In this document: positions 1-9,400 of the stretch, piece by piece
Numbering within the stretch: position 1 is the first letter of the stretch
Layout of the letters: every line of letters begins with the position of its first letter
Origin: Rothia mucilaginosa
Lineage (GTDB): Bacteria; Actinomycetota; Actinomycetes; Actinomycetales; Micrococcaceae
Direction of reading: 5' to 3'
NCBI RefSeq assembly: GCF_901875305.1
Contig: NZ_CABFLY010000006.1
Location: 62,001 to 126,000 of the forward strand
DNA: 64,000 nt
Position numbers and translations under genes: made by a program
The notes under the pieces: generated by a model
The model's database searches: none
What the model was told of the DNA's origin: nothing
What the model saw: the letters and a program-made list of their open reading frames with translations, nothing else

Positions 1-593
1 TCGTGGACCAGCGTATCTTTGGCGGCATGTTCCTCAGCTCGCTCGTGCCGGACGTCCCCGCGGCGGCGGGTGAAGTAGCCTCTGATGGAAGTGCCGTACC
101 TGAGCGTTTCCTCGTGCCGCAGGCGGTCAAGCACATCGCCCGCGACCCGCTGGATGAGTTCTTCGACCCCGCGGCGGTGCGCCGCAAGTTCCTGCGCACC
201 TCCAGCGGTATTAAGAAGGTACTGCTGGATCAGTCGGTCATTTCGGGCGTGGGCAATATCTACGCCGACGAGGCGCTGTGGCGTGCGCGGTTGCACTACG
301 CGAAGCCGGCACGCACCCTGAGCGTCGCGCAGACCCGCGACCTGCTGGAGGCGGTCACGCAGGTGTTGCGCGAGTCCCTGGCGGCTGGCGGTACAAGCTT
401 CGACGCCCTGTACGTGAATGTGCTGGGCGAGTCCGGCTACTTTGAGCGCTCGCTAAACGCCTACGGGCGTGCCGGGGAGCCCTGCCACCGTTGCGCGGAG
501 GCGGGCCGCACCTCCCTCATCGTGCGAGAGCCGTTCCAGAACCGTTCGTCCTATCGTTGCCCGCACTGCCAGCGGGCGCCGCGCTCTCGATAG
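1..593 (+). CDS. mutM: Formamidopyrimidine-DNA glycosylase, C-terminal part
   Basis: This is the last ~196 residues of Fpg/MutM, the base-excision repair enzyme that removes 8-oxoguanine and related oxidised purines and then nicks the abasic site. The start and the catalytic N-terminal proline lie before the window. Visible parts are the DQRIFGG strand of the N-terminal domain, the helix-two-turn-helix segment with SGVGNIYADEALW, and the C-terminal zinc finger made of CHRC and CPHC about 20 residues apart. In many actinobacteria mutM is followed by smc; here an oppositely oriented ole operon lies between them. A second Fpg/Nei-family gene is present at 40976-41860. Confidence 0.95.
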   Translation, partial: VDQRIFGGMFLSSLVPDVPAAAGEVASDGSAVPERFLVPQAVKHIARDPLDEFFDPAAVRRKFLRTSSGIKKVLLDQSVISGVGNIYADEALWRARLHYAKPARTLSVAQTRDLLEAVTQVLRESLAAGGTSFDALYVNVLGESGYFERSLNAYGRAGEPCHRCAEAGRTSLIVREPFQNRSSYRCPHCQRAPRSR

Positions 594-662
594 GCATAGG
601 CGCGGGCTAGGTAAAAGCGCGGGCTAGATAAAGGCTCCGTAAAGCATCACGCCAGATACACA

Positions 663-716
663 AATGACGGCGTAGCTACGTTCCTCCCACACGGGGGATG
701 TAGCTACGCCGTCATT
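663..716. terminator. Bidirectional terminator between mutM and oleD
   Basis: A perfect 17-bp inverted repeat (663-679 with 700-716) with a 20-nt loop lies between the convergent ends of mutM and oleD. It can serve both strands. Confidence 0.8.
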
Positions 717-770
717 CGTTTAAACCTTGGGTTAGGAAAAGGGCGGGGAGCCAACCCGAAAAGAAGCAGC

Positions 771-2015
771 TTAGCGGCTGTACCTGTCCCCGTAGAACAA
801 GCCCAGGCGCTCGTAGCCCTCCTCAATCGACACGGAAGGCTCCCACTGCAGCAGCTCACGGGTGCGGCGCTGATCGAACCAGTGCGCGGTCGAGAGCTGT
901 TCGGCCAGGAACTCCGTCATAGGCGGCTCATCGCCGGCGGTCACGTTCTTCGGCAGGCGCTCCCACACGCGCTCAATCACGCGACCGGCCAGGGCCGCAA
1001 CCTTCGCCGGAACCGAGAAACGCGGGGCCGGAACGCCCACCGCCTCACAGAAACCACCCAGCAACTCGGCGATAGTGCGCGGCTGGCCGTTCGTCACCAC
1101 CAGTGCCTTGCCCGCAAAAGCGTCGAGGCGCTGATAACCGCGCACCAGCGCATCCGCGGCGTTATCAATGTAGAGCGTGTCAATCAGGCCCGTACCGCCC
1201 GAAAGCAACGGCAAGCGACCCGCAGCGGAACGCTCCAGGATGCGCTCCACCAGCTGCGTATCGCCTGGGCCCCACATTAGGTGCGGGCGCAACGCGCCGG
1301 TGTGCATAACCCCGCCGTCGGGCAGGAGCGTGCCGTTCGCCTCCAGGACCAGCAGCTCGGCGGCAGCCTTTGAACGCGCATAGTTACCGCGCGCGTGCTC
1401 CGGGGAAGCTTCGCCGGCACCGTCACCCACAATCGCCGCACCGGCATGAGCCACCGAGGGCGAAGAAATGTACAGGAAGGTACGCACCGAATGGTTCACC
1501 GCGGCCTGCAGCATGACGCGGGTTCCGCCAATATTGATGCGCTCGTAATCGGCCCACTCGCCGCTGACCGAAACCTTCGCGGCGGCGTGCACCACGCCGT
1601 CCACGCCGGTCATGGCTTCGTCGACGACCTTTTCGTGCCTGATGTCGCCGCGTACCTGCTCAAAACGGGGGCGAATCGAATCGGGCAGCAGAGCCGCGAT
1701 GCCCGAGTCGCCGCGCTGAAAAACGCGCACATCATAACCGGCACGCAACAACGCCAGCACACTCTCACGACCCAGCAGGCCCGAGGCACCCGTGAAGAGG
1801 ATTCGTTCGCCAATGCGCGGCGCGAAGTCCGACTCCTCGACGGCGCGCAGGGAGCGCGGGGCAGGGTCGCTGTAGCGTGCCGTCAGCGGCTGCGCAGGCT
1901 TGCGGAACCGAGCCGTCGGGGAAGTCACCGCATGCGCAGTCGATAGGCGGGGCGCAGACAGGTTGGATGCAGGCTCGTGGGAAGAGGACTCACGCGAAGA
2001 ATGAGGGGACATCAT
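771..2015 (-). CDS. oleD: OleD: NAD(P)H-dependent 2-alkyl-3-ketoacid reductase
   Basis: OleD reduces the 2-alkyl-3-ketoacid made by OleA to the 2-alkyl-3-hydroxyacid, the second step of head-to-head olefin synthesis. The protein is an extended SDR (epimerase/dehydratase fold): nucleotide-binding TGASGLLG at residues 75-82, active-site serines near 184-185, and YxxxK at Y212/K216. An AAGGAGT ribosome site sits so close to the first ATG that the second ATG (2012) is an equally good start. The first ~68 residues before the Rossmann fold are Ser/Pro/Ala-rich and unusual for the family, so a later start is possible. It is the third gene of oleA-oleBC-oleD, 30 bases after oleBC. Confidence 0.88.
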   Translation of the reverse strand: MMSPHSSRESSSHEPASNLSAPRLSTAHAVTSPTARFRKPAQPLTARYSDPAPRSLRAVEESDFAPRIGERILFTGASGLLGRESVLALLRAGYDVRVFQRGDSGIAALLPDSIRPRFEQVRGDIRHEKVVDEAMTGVDGVVHAAAKVSVSGEWADYERINIGGTRVMLQAAVNHSVRTFLYISSPSVAHAGAAIVGDGAGEASPEHARGNYARSKAAAELLVLEANGTLLPDGGVMHTGALRPHLMWGPGDTQLVERILERSAAGRLPLLSGGTGLIDTLYIDNAADALVRGYQRLDAFAGKALVVTNGQPRTIAELLGGFCEAVGVPAPRFSVPAKVAALAGRVIERVWERLPKNVTAGDEPPMTEFLAEQLSTAHWFDQRRTRELLQWEPSVSIEEGYERLGLFYGDRYSR

Positions 2016-2045
2016 ACTCCTTAGACTTAGGGATCCGGCAGGCGC

Positions 2046-5018
2046 TTACGCCCCCGCGAGGACCTTAGCCGCCCACTCACCCAGGGCGGGGCGGTCAATC
2101 TTCGAATTATGGCGAATATCGGTCGGATGCTCGTGCACCACCAGCACCGCGGCAAGCTCCACGCCGGTATCCTCGGCAACCTTCTGACGCACCAGCTGCG
2201 ACAGCTCGAAGGGCGCCACACCTTCTGCAACGGGGAAGCGGTGAGCGCCGGGCACGCGATTGAGCAGAGCACGCTTGAACGCGGATGCCGACTGGCGCGC
2301 CTCCAACGCGGCAGTATTTGCGGAAGCCTCAATGACCAGCACCGGGGCGGCAGTACCGGCGGGACCCACCGCAACCAGGGCAGCGCGGCGCACCTCGGGC
2401 AGCGACTCGGCGGACTGCTCAGCCGCAACCGGGGTCAACACGCCCTGCGAAGTCAGCAGCACGTGGGCGAGACGACCCTCAACCCACAAGCGACCCGAAG
2501 CATCCAGGTGTCCGACGTCACCGGTATGATGCCAACCCGGAGTACTAATAGACTGCTCCTCAGTCACCCATAGGGTGTCGTAGCGGTCCTTCACATGCGG
2601 CGCCGACACCAGAATCTCACCGGTCACACCCGGCTCATGGGTCAGCTCAACCGCCACCGAACCATCCTGCAGCAGCGGGGCAATAGCCACCGCCGCGCCG
2701 TACACCGCAAAACCAACGCACACGCCGTCACGGGCGAACGGGTCAAGTACCTCACCGGCCGCATTCGGGGTGCCCTCAGCAATCGCCTGGCGAATCATCT
2801 CGAAGGACACATCGGTCACCGGCAGACCCTCGGTCATGCCGTACGGGGTGTGCAGGGAGGCGTTCGGCACCAGGGCGGAGAGCGCCTCCAGTAGGGGCAC
2901 GGGAATCGGCGCACCAGCGCTCAGAACCGTCTGAACCTTAGCCAACGCCGCACGTTGCTCAGCGTTCAGCTCGTCGGCGGTCGCCACCACATTCACCAGA
3001 GCGGCGGGGGAAGCGAACACGACCGACGCATCAATAGCCGCCGCGGCGGAGGCCAGGGCGGAGGCCGTCAGGGTCTTCGGACGGGTCACATCCATCGTCG
3101 GGGTCACGCTGGTAGCACCCAGCGCCGGGCCCAACAGCGCAAACGGCGCGAAGCCAGCCACCAGACCGCTACCGGGCGCAAAACCGTACGTGTTCGCAAT
3201 GGCATCGCGCATACCCGCCAGCTGACGCTGCGTGTACACCACGCCCTTCGCCGGGCCGGTCGAACCGGAGGTGTACAGCACCGCCGCATCAGCATCCGGC
3301 ACGGGGGAGGGGAACTCCACCACGGTCGGAGTGGGCACCGGCGCACCCGGAGTATCATCGGCGGCGGGCGCGGTAAACACCGAACCGGCAACGCCCAATA
3401 GCTTCTCCTGCACCGAACCCAACGGCTCCACAGAGATACGCTTGCCCGGCCACAGCAGGGTGCGGGCGGCGGTCAGCGCGGCGGGAATACCGATGAGGAA
3501 GCTCGGGTTAGCGCCCTTCAACGCGCGAGTCAGGCCCGGCAGACCCAGGCCGGTATCAGCCACCACAATGACCGCGCCCAGCTTCATACAGGCGTAAATC
3601 AGGGTGGTCAGGCGGGCACCCGGAGGCACCATCAGGTTCACACGGTCGCCCGGGCGCACACCCAGGGCGTGCAGGCGGGTCGCGGTGGCGTTGACCTGCT
3701 GGTTCAGCTCGGCCCAGGTCAGGGTCACGGACACGGAGGTTCCGTCACCCTTGGGGTCCATGTCCACCACGGCGGTGGAGGCGTCATGGGCGCGTTCGGT
3801 GAGGGCCGCAAGCATGGGGCGGAACGTTTCACTACCCTGCATCAGCCCGTGGCGGTGTGCACGGGCGGCACGATGTTCCGCCTCAGTGTTGCGCGCCGGA
3901 ACCAGGGAACCGTCCTCGCCGCGGGTTCCGAAGGTCTGTGCGAGCCAGGACATAATCGGCGCGGCGATATCGTAATCCTCGGCCACCAGGTGCGAGGCCT
4001 TCTCGTAGCGGTGCACCTTCGCCTGCGGCATGCGCTCCATCAAATCGAAAAGGTAGCGGCGCTGGAACACCGGGTCCTTCGTGCCCCACTGGAAGAACGC
4101 GGGCACATCCAGGTTGCGAATCTGCTCGGCGATGCGCTGCATGGGCGCGTAAGAGGGCACGTCGGTGCCGGTCGGAATGTCGCCCACAAAGTTGCGCACG
4201 CCCTCGCGCCAGGCCGGGTGGGCGTAGGGGGCGCGGTAGGTGCGGTAAATCGCCTCGTTCAGCGGGCTCGGGTACAGGCGCTTAGGCTGCTTGCCCACCG
4301 GCTGCGGCAGGGCGCCATCAATCGCCCCGGCACCGGCAGAACCCGGCGCGGGCAGGCGGCCCTCATTCTGAGCCAGACCCAGGGTCACATCAATAAACGC
4401 GGTCGAATCGTGGGTACCCCACTGATGCACACCCAACGCCAGGCGCAGGGCGGCCGGGATATTCTCAATGCCGTCATGATAGACCGCAGTGTTCGTCAGC
4501 ATCACGCCTGAAAGGATCTCACGATGCTCCAGCGCCCAACCAAAGGACACCAAGCCACCCCAGTCATGGGCGAGAGTCACGACCGGCTTATCGGTCTCAT
4601 CCAGACCGAGCGCCTTCGTGAAGTCTCCCAGGTCAGCGATACGGTCGGTCAGGGTGCGGCGCTCACCCTCCAAATCCAGGTGGGTGCGCTCCGAATAACC
4701 CATATCAATCTGATCAACCGCCACCACACGCCACGGCGCGCGCTCGTTCACGCCCGCATCCAGCACGGTACGCCACAGGTACGACCAGGTCGGGTTACCG
4801 TGCACGCACAGAATCGTGCCAATCGGCTCCAAACCCTGCTCGACCAGCACCGGAAGGTTATCCAGGTAGTGCCAGCGGCGCGCGCCAGCCTGTTGCGCCC
4901 GCAGCTCAATGGGGGCGGTGGTGGGCACCTCCAGAAGGTGGGAGTAGCGCGGGTTCACGCCCGCCCATTCCTCCGGGTTATACGGCGGCTGGGTCTTAGG
5001 GAAGTTCAAATGGCGCAT
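2046..5018 (-). CDS. oleBC: OleBC: fused beta-lactone decarboxylase and beta-lactone synthetase
   Basis: This single 990-residue chain carries two olefin-pathway enzymes. Residues ~1-365 are an alpha/beta hydrolase of the haloalkane-dehalogenase type (OleB): HGNP at 73-76, nucleophile Asp152 in HDWGG, and a probable catalytic His343. OleB decarboxylates a beta-lactone to the cis-alkene. Residues ~400-990 are an AMP-forming ligase (OleC) with the P-loop TSGSTGPAKG at 583-592; OleC uses ATP to convert the 2-alkyl-3-hydroxyacid to the beta-lactone. Separate oleB and oleC genes are the rule in Gram-negatives, while the fusion is known from actinobacteria such as Micrococcus. The stop is 30 bases before oleD, and oleA lies 69 bases upstream. 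Confidence 0.92.
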   Translation of the reverse strand: MRHLNFPKTQPPYNPEEWAGVNPRYSHLLEVPTTAPIELRAQQAGARRWHYLDNLPVLVEQGLEPIGTILCVHGNPTWSYLWRTVLDAGVNERAPWRVVAVDQIDMGYSERTHLDLEGERRTLTDRIADLGDFTKALGLDETDKPVVTLAHDWGGLVSFGWALEHREILSGVMLTNTAVYHDGIENIPAALRLALGVHQWGTHDSTAFIDVTLGLAQNEGRLPAPGSAGAGAIDGALPQPVGKQPKRLYPSPLNEAIYRTYRAPYAHPAWREGVRNFVGDIPTGTDVPSYAPMQRIAEQIRNLDVPAFFQWGTKDPVFQRRYLFDLMERMPQAKVHRYEKASHLVAEDYDIAAPIMSWLAQTFGTRGEDGSLVPARNTEAEHRAARAHRHGLMQGSETFRPMLAALTERAHDASTAVVDMDPKGDGTSVSVTLTWAELNQQVNATATRLHALGVRPGDRVNLMVPPGARLTTLIYACMKLGAVIVVADTGLGLPGLTRALKGANPSFLIGIPAALTAARTLLWPGKRISVEPLGSVQEKLLGVAGSVFTAPAADDTPGAPVPTPTVVEFPSPVPDADAAVLYTSGSTGPAKGVVYTQRQLAGMRDAIANTYGFAPGSGLVAGFAPFALLGPALGATSVTPTMDVTRPKTLTASALASAAAAIDASVVFASPAALVNVVATADELNAEQRAALAKVQTVLSAGAPIPVPLLEALSALVPNASLHTPYGMTEGLPVTDVSFEMIRQAIAEGTPNAAGEVLDPFARDGVCVGFAVYGAAVAIAPLLQDGSVAVELTHEPGVTGEILVSAPHVKDRYDTLWVTEEQSISTPGWHHTGDVGHLDASGRLWVEGRLAHVLLTSQGVLTPVAAEQSAESLPEVRRAALVAVGPAGTAAPVLVIEASANTAALEARQSASAFKRALLNRVPGAHRFPVAEGVAPFELSQLVRQKVAEDTGVELAAVLVVHEHPTDIRHNSKIDRPALGEWAAKVLAGA

Positions 5019-5087
5019 GCTGGGAATCCTTCCGGATCGAATCGGTGAATGTCTACCGCAAAAGCTAACGGGCTGCCGGCTAACGGG

Positions 5088-6143
5088 CTACCACTGAATC
5101 TCAAGCAGGGCAGTGTTCAGGCCAGAACCCACACCCATGCACAGAATACGGTCGCCTTCCTTGTAGGTCGGGGCGCACTCGGCGAGAGTCATCGGCAGAG
5201 CCGCCGCAGCCACATTGCCCCACTTCGGGAAAGTCATGGGGATACGCTCACGCTTAATGCCGACTGCCTCAATAATGGCGTTCGTGTGGGCGTTCGAAAT
5301 CTGGTGAGTCACGTAGGAGGTCATGTCGTTCCACTCCCAGCCGTCCTGATGCGCCTGCTCCCAGGCCTGTGCCACCAGCTCCAGGCCGTGCTTAAGCAGG
5401 CCCTCAGCATCAGTGTTCATGCCCTGATCGGCCTCGCCGCCGATGCACAGGTTGCGGTGTTCGGTGCCTGCGCGAGACACAGAACCGATGATGCGGTGAC
5501 CCTCCGGGTGACGGTCGGCGCGACCAATCACGGCCGCGGCCGCACCCGAACCGAGGGTCAGGGTTGCGAACTGAGCCAGCACATCCTCGCGGGTCGAATC
5601 GGGGTTATTCAGGATGCGCACCGCGGTACGGTGCCACGGGGAGGGATCCTCGCCGGCCACGATGAGGGCGTAGTCGATAGCGCCCGCATCAATCATGGTG
5701 GAGGCGACAGTCATCGCGTTCACAAAGCCCAGGCAGGCGTTCGTAATATCGAAGTTCAGGGCGTGACGCGGCAAATTCAGACGGTCGTGCACACCTACCG
5801 AAACGGCGGGCTCAAAGTTATCGCGAGTCACCGAAGCGTTAATCAGCAGGCCAATCTGGTTACGGTCAATACCCGCCTGTTCGATAGCCTTTTCGGCGGC
5901 GGCAACAACGCCGTCCTCGAAGGTCTGGCCCTCGGCCCAGCCGCGGCGAGTGCTAATGCCGGCAAGACGCTCCAGCAGACCCTTCGGCATGCGCAGACGC
6001 TTATAGGTTTGGGCCAGCTGCTCATCGAAGTAGTCGCTCGTGACGACTTCCGGAGGCAGCTCGTGGGCGATGGAGAGCAGCGCAGCGTTGGAGTGGCGAA
6101 TGTCTGAGTTGGTGCCGACCTTAGCGGCGGATGCATTCAACAA
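5088..6143 (-). CDS. oleA: OleA: thiolase-fold acyl-CoA condensing enzyme
   Basis: OleA joins two fatty acyl-CoAs head-to-head to a 2-alkyl-3-ketoacid, the committed step to long-chain olefins. The 351-residue protein has a FabH/thiolase fold with nucleophile Cys137 (in TNACLGF), Glu111 at the spacing known for OleA (26 residues before Cys), His280 (THQ) and Asn310 (KWGN). Glu111 argues for OleA over an ordinary FabH. The start is a TTG at 6143, with another in-frame TTG at 6146; an AAAGG ribosome site just upstream fits either. It is the first gene of the operon, divergent from smc. Confidence 0.92.
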   Translation of the reverse strand: MLNASAAKVGTNSDIRHSNAALLSIAHELPPEVVTSDYFDEQLAQTYKRLRMPKGLLERLAGISTRRGWAEGQTFEDGVVAAAEKAIEQAGIDRNQIGLLINASVTRDNFEPAVSVGVHDRLNLPRHALNFDITNACLGFVNAMTVASTMIDAGAIDYALIVAGEDPSPWHRTAVRILNNPDSTREDVLAQFATLTLGSGAAAAVIGRADRHPEGHRIIGSVSRAGTEHRNLCIGGEADQGMNTDAEGLLKHGLELVAQAWEQAHQDGWEWNDMTSYVTHQISNAHTNAIIEAVGIKRERIPMTFPKWGNVAAAALPMTLAECAPTYKEGDRILCMGVGSGLNTALLEIQW

Positions 6144-6444
6144 TGTGGGCCTTTGAGGTAGAAGTCAGTGGGTGCATACATAAAAGCGGGGAGGCGTGCT
6201 GCTTCCCCGCAGATGTTATATGCTTCCTTCCAATGTACCGCATGGCCCGGAGGAGACCCCCACCTATTTCCTGTTCTGGGCGGCTCCGTTCACCGCGCGC
6301 GTAAGCCCCGGGTGGGTCTCGCACCGCGTACACTAGAGGGATGCCGCCCGTACACCGGAAAGGCTCGACCTGCAGATTTGACCCTGCGGGCTTCACCGCG
6401 GCGGCGCCCCGATTCCGGCACCTTCTTCTGCAGAAAGGCCCCTT
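6144..6444. promoter_or_regulatory. Divergent oleA/smc control region
   Basis: This 301-bp gap must hold both promoters. For oleA (minus strand) a TATAAC-like -10 occupies 6215-6220. A GC-rich hairpin with 7-bp arms (6186-6192 with 6204-6210) follows, and on the minus strand it is trailed by TTTTAT like an intrinsic terminator. For smc (plus strand) a TACACT -10 lies at 6329-6334. Convincing -35 elements were not found for either. Confidence 0.45.
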
Positions 6445-9400
6445 GTGCACCTGATGTCGCTGACCCTGCGCGGGTTCAAGTCTTTCGCCTCGGCCACGAC
6501 CTTCGAGTTCGCCCCCGGTATTAACGCCGTGGTGGGCCCGAACGGCTCCGGCAAATCCAATGTGCTGGATGCGCTCGCCTGGGTCATGGGCGAGCAGGGC
6601 GCCAAGAGCCTGCGCGGCGGCAGCATGAAGGACGTTATCTTTGCGGGCTCGGGCGAGGCTGGTTCGGGCGACGGCGCCCAGCGTGCCCCCCTGGGCCGCG
6701 CCAAGGTGACGCTGACCTTCGACAATTCGGACGGCACCCTCAGCATTCCCGCTGATCGGGTGCAGATTTCGCGCACCATGTTCCGTTCTGGCGGCAGCGA
6801 GTACGAGATTAACGGTTCCCCGGCGCGCCTGGCCGATATTCAGGATCTGCTTTCGGAGGCCGGCCTGGGCCAGGACATGCACGTGCTCGTGGGCCAGGGC
6901 CAGTTGGATGCGGTCCTGCACGCAACCTCGCAGCAGCGCCGCGACATGATTGAGCAGGCGGCCGGCGTGGTGAAGTACCGCCGCCGCCAGGAGAAGACCA
7001 GCCGCAAGCTGGAGTCGGTGGCCTCTAACCTGACGCGCCTGAGCGACCTGGCGAGCGAGCTGGATTCGCAGCTTCAGCCGCTAAGCGACCAGGCCGAGTC
7101 CGCCGCGACCGCGCGGCAGCTGCAGGGGCGCATCCGCCAGCTGGAGTCGGTGCTTTTGGCCCGTCAGCTGGGCGTTCTGCGTGCCGAACAGGAGCAGGCC
7201 GCCACCGCCGAGGCGCAGGGTATCCGCCGCGCCGAGGGCTTGAGCGAGCAGCTGCGGGCGGCCCGCGAGGCGGCCGAGGCACATCGCGAGGGGCAGCTTC
7301 GGCTCACCGCAGAGGTGACGGCAGCTCAGGCCGCGGTGTCTTCCCTGCGCGAGTCCGCCGCGCGCGTGCGCACCGTGCAGTCCATCGCCGCTGAGCGCGT
7401 GCGCACCTACCGCGTGGAGCTGACGGAGGCGACCGCCGCCGCCCGCGCTGGATACGAACGCGTCCTGGAGGCTTTAGAAGAGCGCCGCGAGGAGTCCGAG
7501 CGCACCACCGAGCAGTACGCCGGCTTTGAGGAGCGCTACGCGGAGGCGCTCGACCGGGTGGAGCGTGCCGTCGAGGCCGTGGAGCGCTGCGAGCGGAGCA
7601 CGGGGGAGGCGGCGCACCGCCGGGCTCGCGCGCAGGAGCAACTGGATGCGGCCCGCGCCGAGGCCGTGGAGGCGACCCGCGCCTACGCGGCGGCCTCCGA
7701 GCGTGCCGCGACCCTGCGTGAGGCGCTGGGGCAGAGTCTGGGGGAGGACCCCGCCGGAGGTACCGTAGCCGAGAGCCCCGCGCCCGGGGATTCCGCAGAC
7801 TCGAGCTCGGCTGAGTCGAGTCTTGCCGCTTCGGATGAGGGCGACTTCGACCCCGAGACCGGCGAGCTGCTGGAGCACGCCGCACCGGCGGGCTCCGGGG
7901 CGTCCGCTGAGGGTGCCCTGCGCGTGCTTAACGCAGTGCAGATTGACCCCGAGTACGCCCGCGCGGCGGCCTGCGCCCTGAGCGCCCTGGCCACGGCCGC
8001 GCTCACCGAGTCCTCCGCTGCCCCCGACCGTTCCCACCTGCGCGGTGAGGCCCCCTCGCTCGAGCAGACCCCCACTGTTTCTCTTCCCGAGCTTCACGCG
8101 GAGCGCCTGGCCGAGCTGGGCGTGCGCGTGGCCCTCGAGGTCGTCGAACCCCTGAGCGAAGAGGCCGCCGCGCTGAGCGGCATCGATGAGCACGCTCTGG
8201 CACGTGTGGGCGCCGCCCTGCGCGAGCGCCTGGCCGGAACCCTCTTCGCCCCGAGCCCCGAGGCGGCCGAGGCCGCCCTGCGCTTGCTGACCGCCGAAAA
8301 TCCCTCGCACCCCGAAACCCCCGAGGGCTCCAAAGACCCCGAGACCTCCGATGGTGAAACCGCCGGTCGGGACGTTTTTTGGCGCGTCTTTGATGCGCGT
8401 GGAGTCGAGTACACCCGCTACAGCCTGCTCTACCCGGCCGAGGGCGTGAGCGCCCTGGAACTGGCTGCCGCCCACCGTGAGGCCGAGCGCGCCGTGGCCC
8501 TCACCCGCGCCTCCTTGGACGATGCCGAAGCCGCCGTGACCCGCGCCCGCGCCGCCTCGGAGGCAGCGGTCGAAGACGAGCGAGAGGCCGCCAAGGCAGC
8601 CGGCGTGGCCGCCGCCGAACACGCCCGCGCCCGCGCCGAGGCCGAGTCCCTGAAGGAATCCGCGCTGAACGTTCAGAACGAGCGCGCCCGCCACGTCGAG
8701 CGCCTGGCCGCCGCCGAGCGTGCCGTGAGCGAGGCGGAGTCCGCCTACCGCGCCGCCCGCACCCGCGAGGACGAGTACCTGGCCGGCACGGGGGAGCAAG
8801 CCCCCGCCGCCACGGTGGAGCGCCGTGCCCGCCGACTGCTCGAGGTGCTCTCCGCCGAGGTAAGCGAACGCGAGGGGCAGCTGCGCGAGCTGAGCGCCGA
8901 GCTGGAGAAGACCCGCGAGAGTGCCCTTGCCGCCGATGAGGAGGTGCGCGACCTGCAGTCGAGCCACGCCGCGGCCCTGACCCTGCTGGCCCGCGCCCAG
9001 ACCGAGGCGGCCCGCGTGCAGGAGCGTCTGCAGGCTCTGGCCGAGCGGGTGCGCCTGCAGACGGGTGTGAGCCTGGAGCGGCTGGGGGAGGACTATTCCG
9101 AACAGCTGCCCGTGGACGTCTCCGAAAATATCGAAAGCCTCGCGGGGGCGCCCGAAAATGCCGCGGAAAATGACGCAATCGAAAATACCGAAAGCGCCGC
9201 GAAGAATGTAGAAAACGCCGATAGCGCGGAAAATCCCGAGGACGAACCCTCCGAACGTACGGTCCCCACCTCCGTCGTGCGCGCCCGCCTGGAGGCGACC
9301 CGCGCCGAGCTCGCAGCCCTGGGCGCCATCAACCCGCTGGCTCTTGAGGAGTACGAGGCGCTTTCCGAGCGCCACGCCTACCTGAACCAGCAGATTGACG

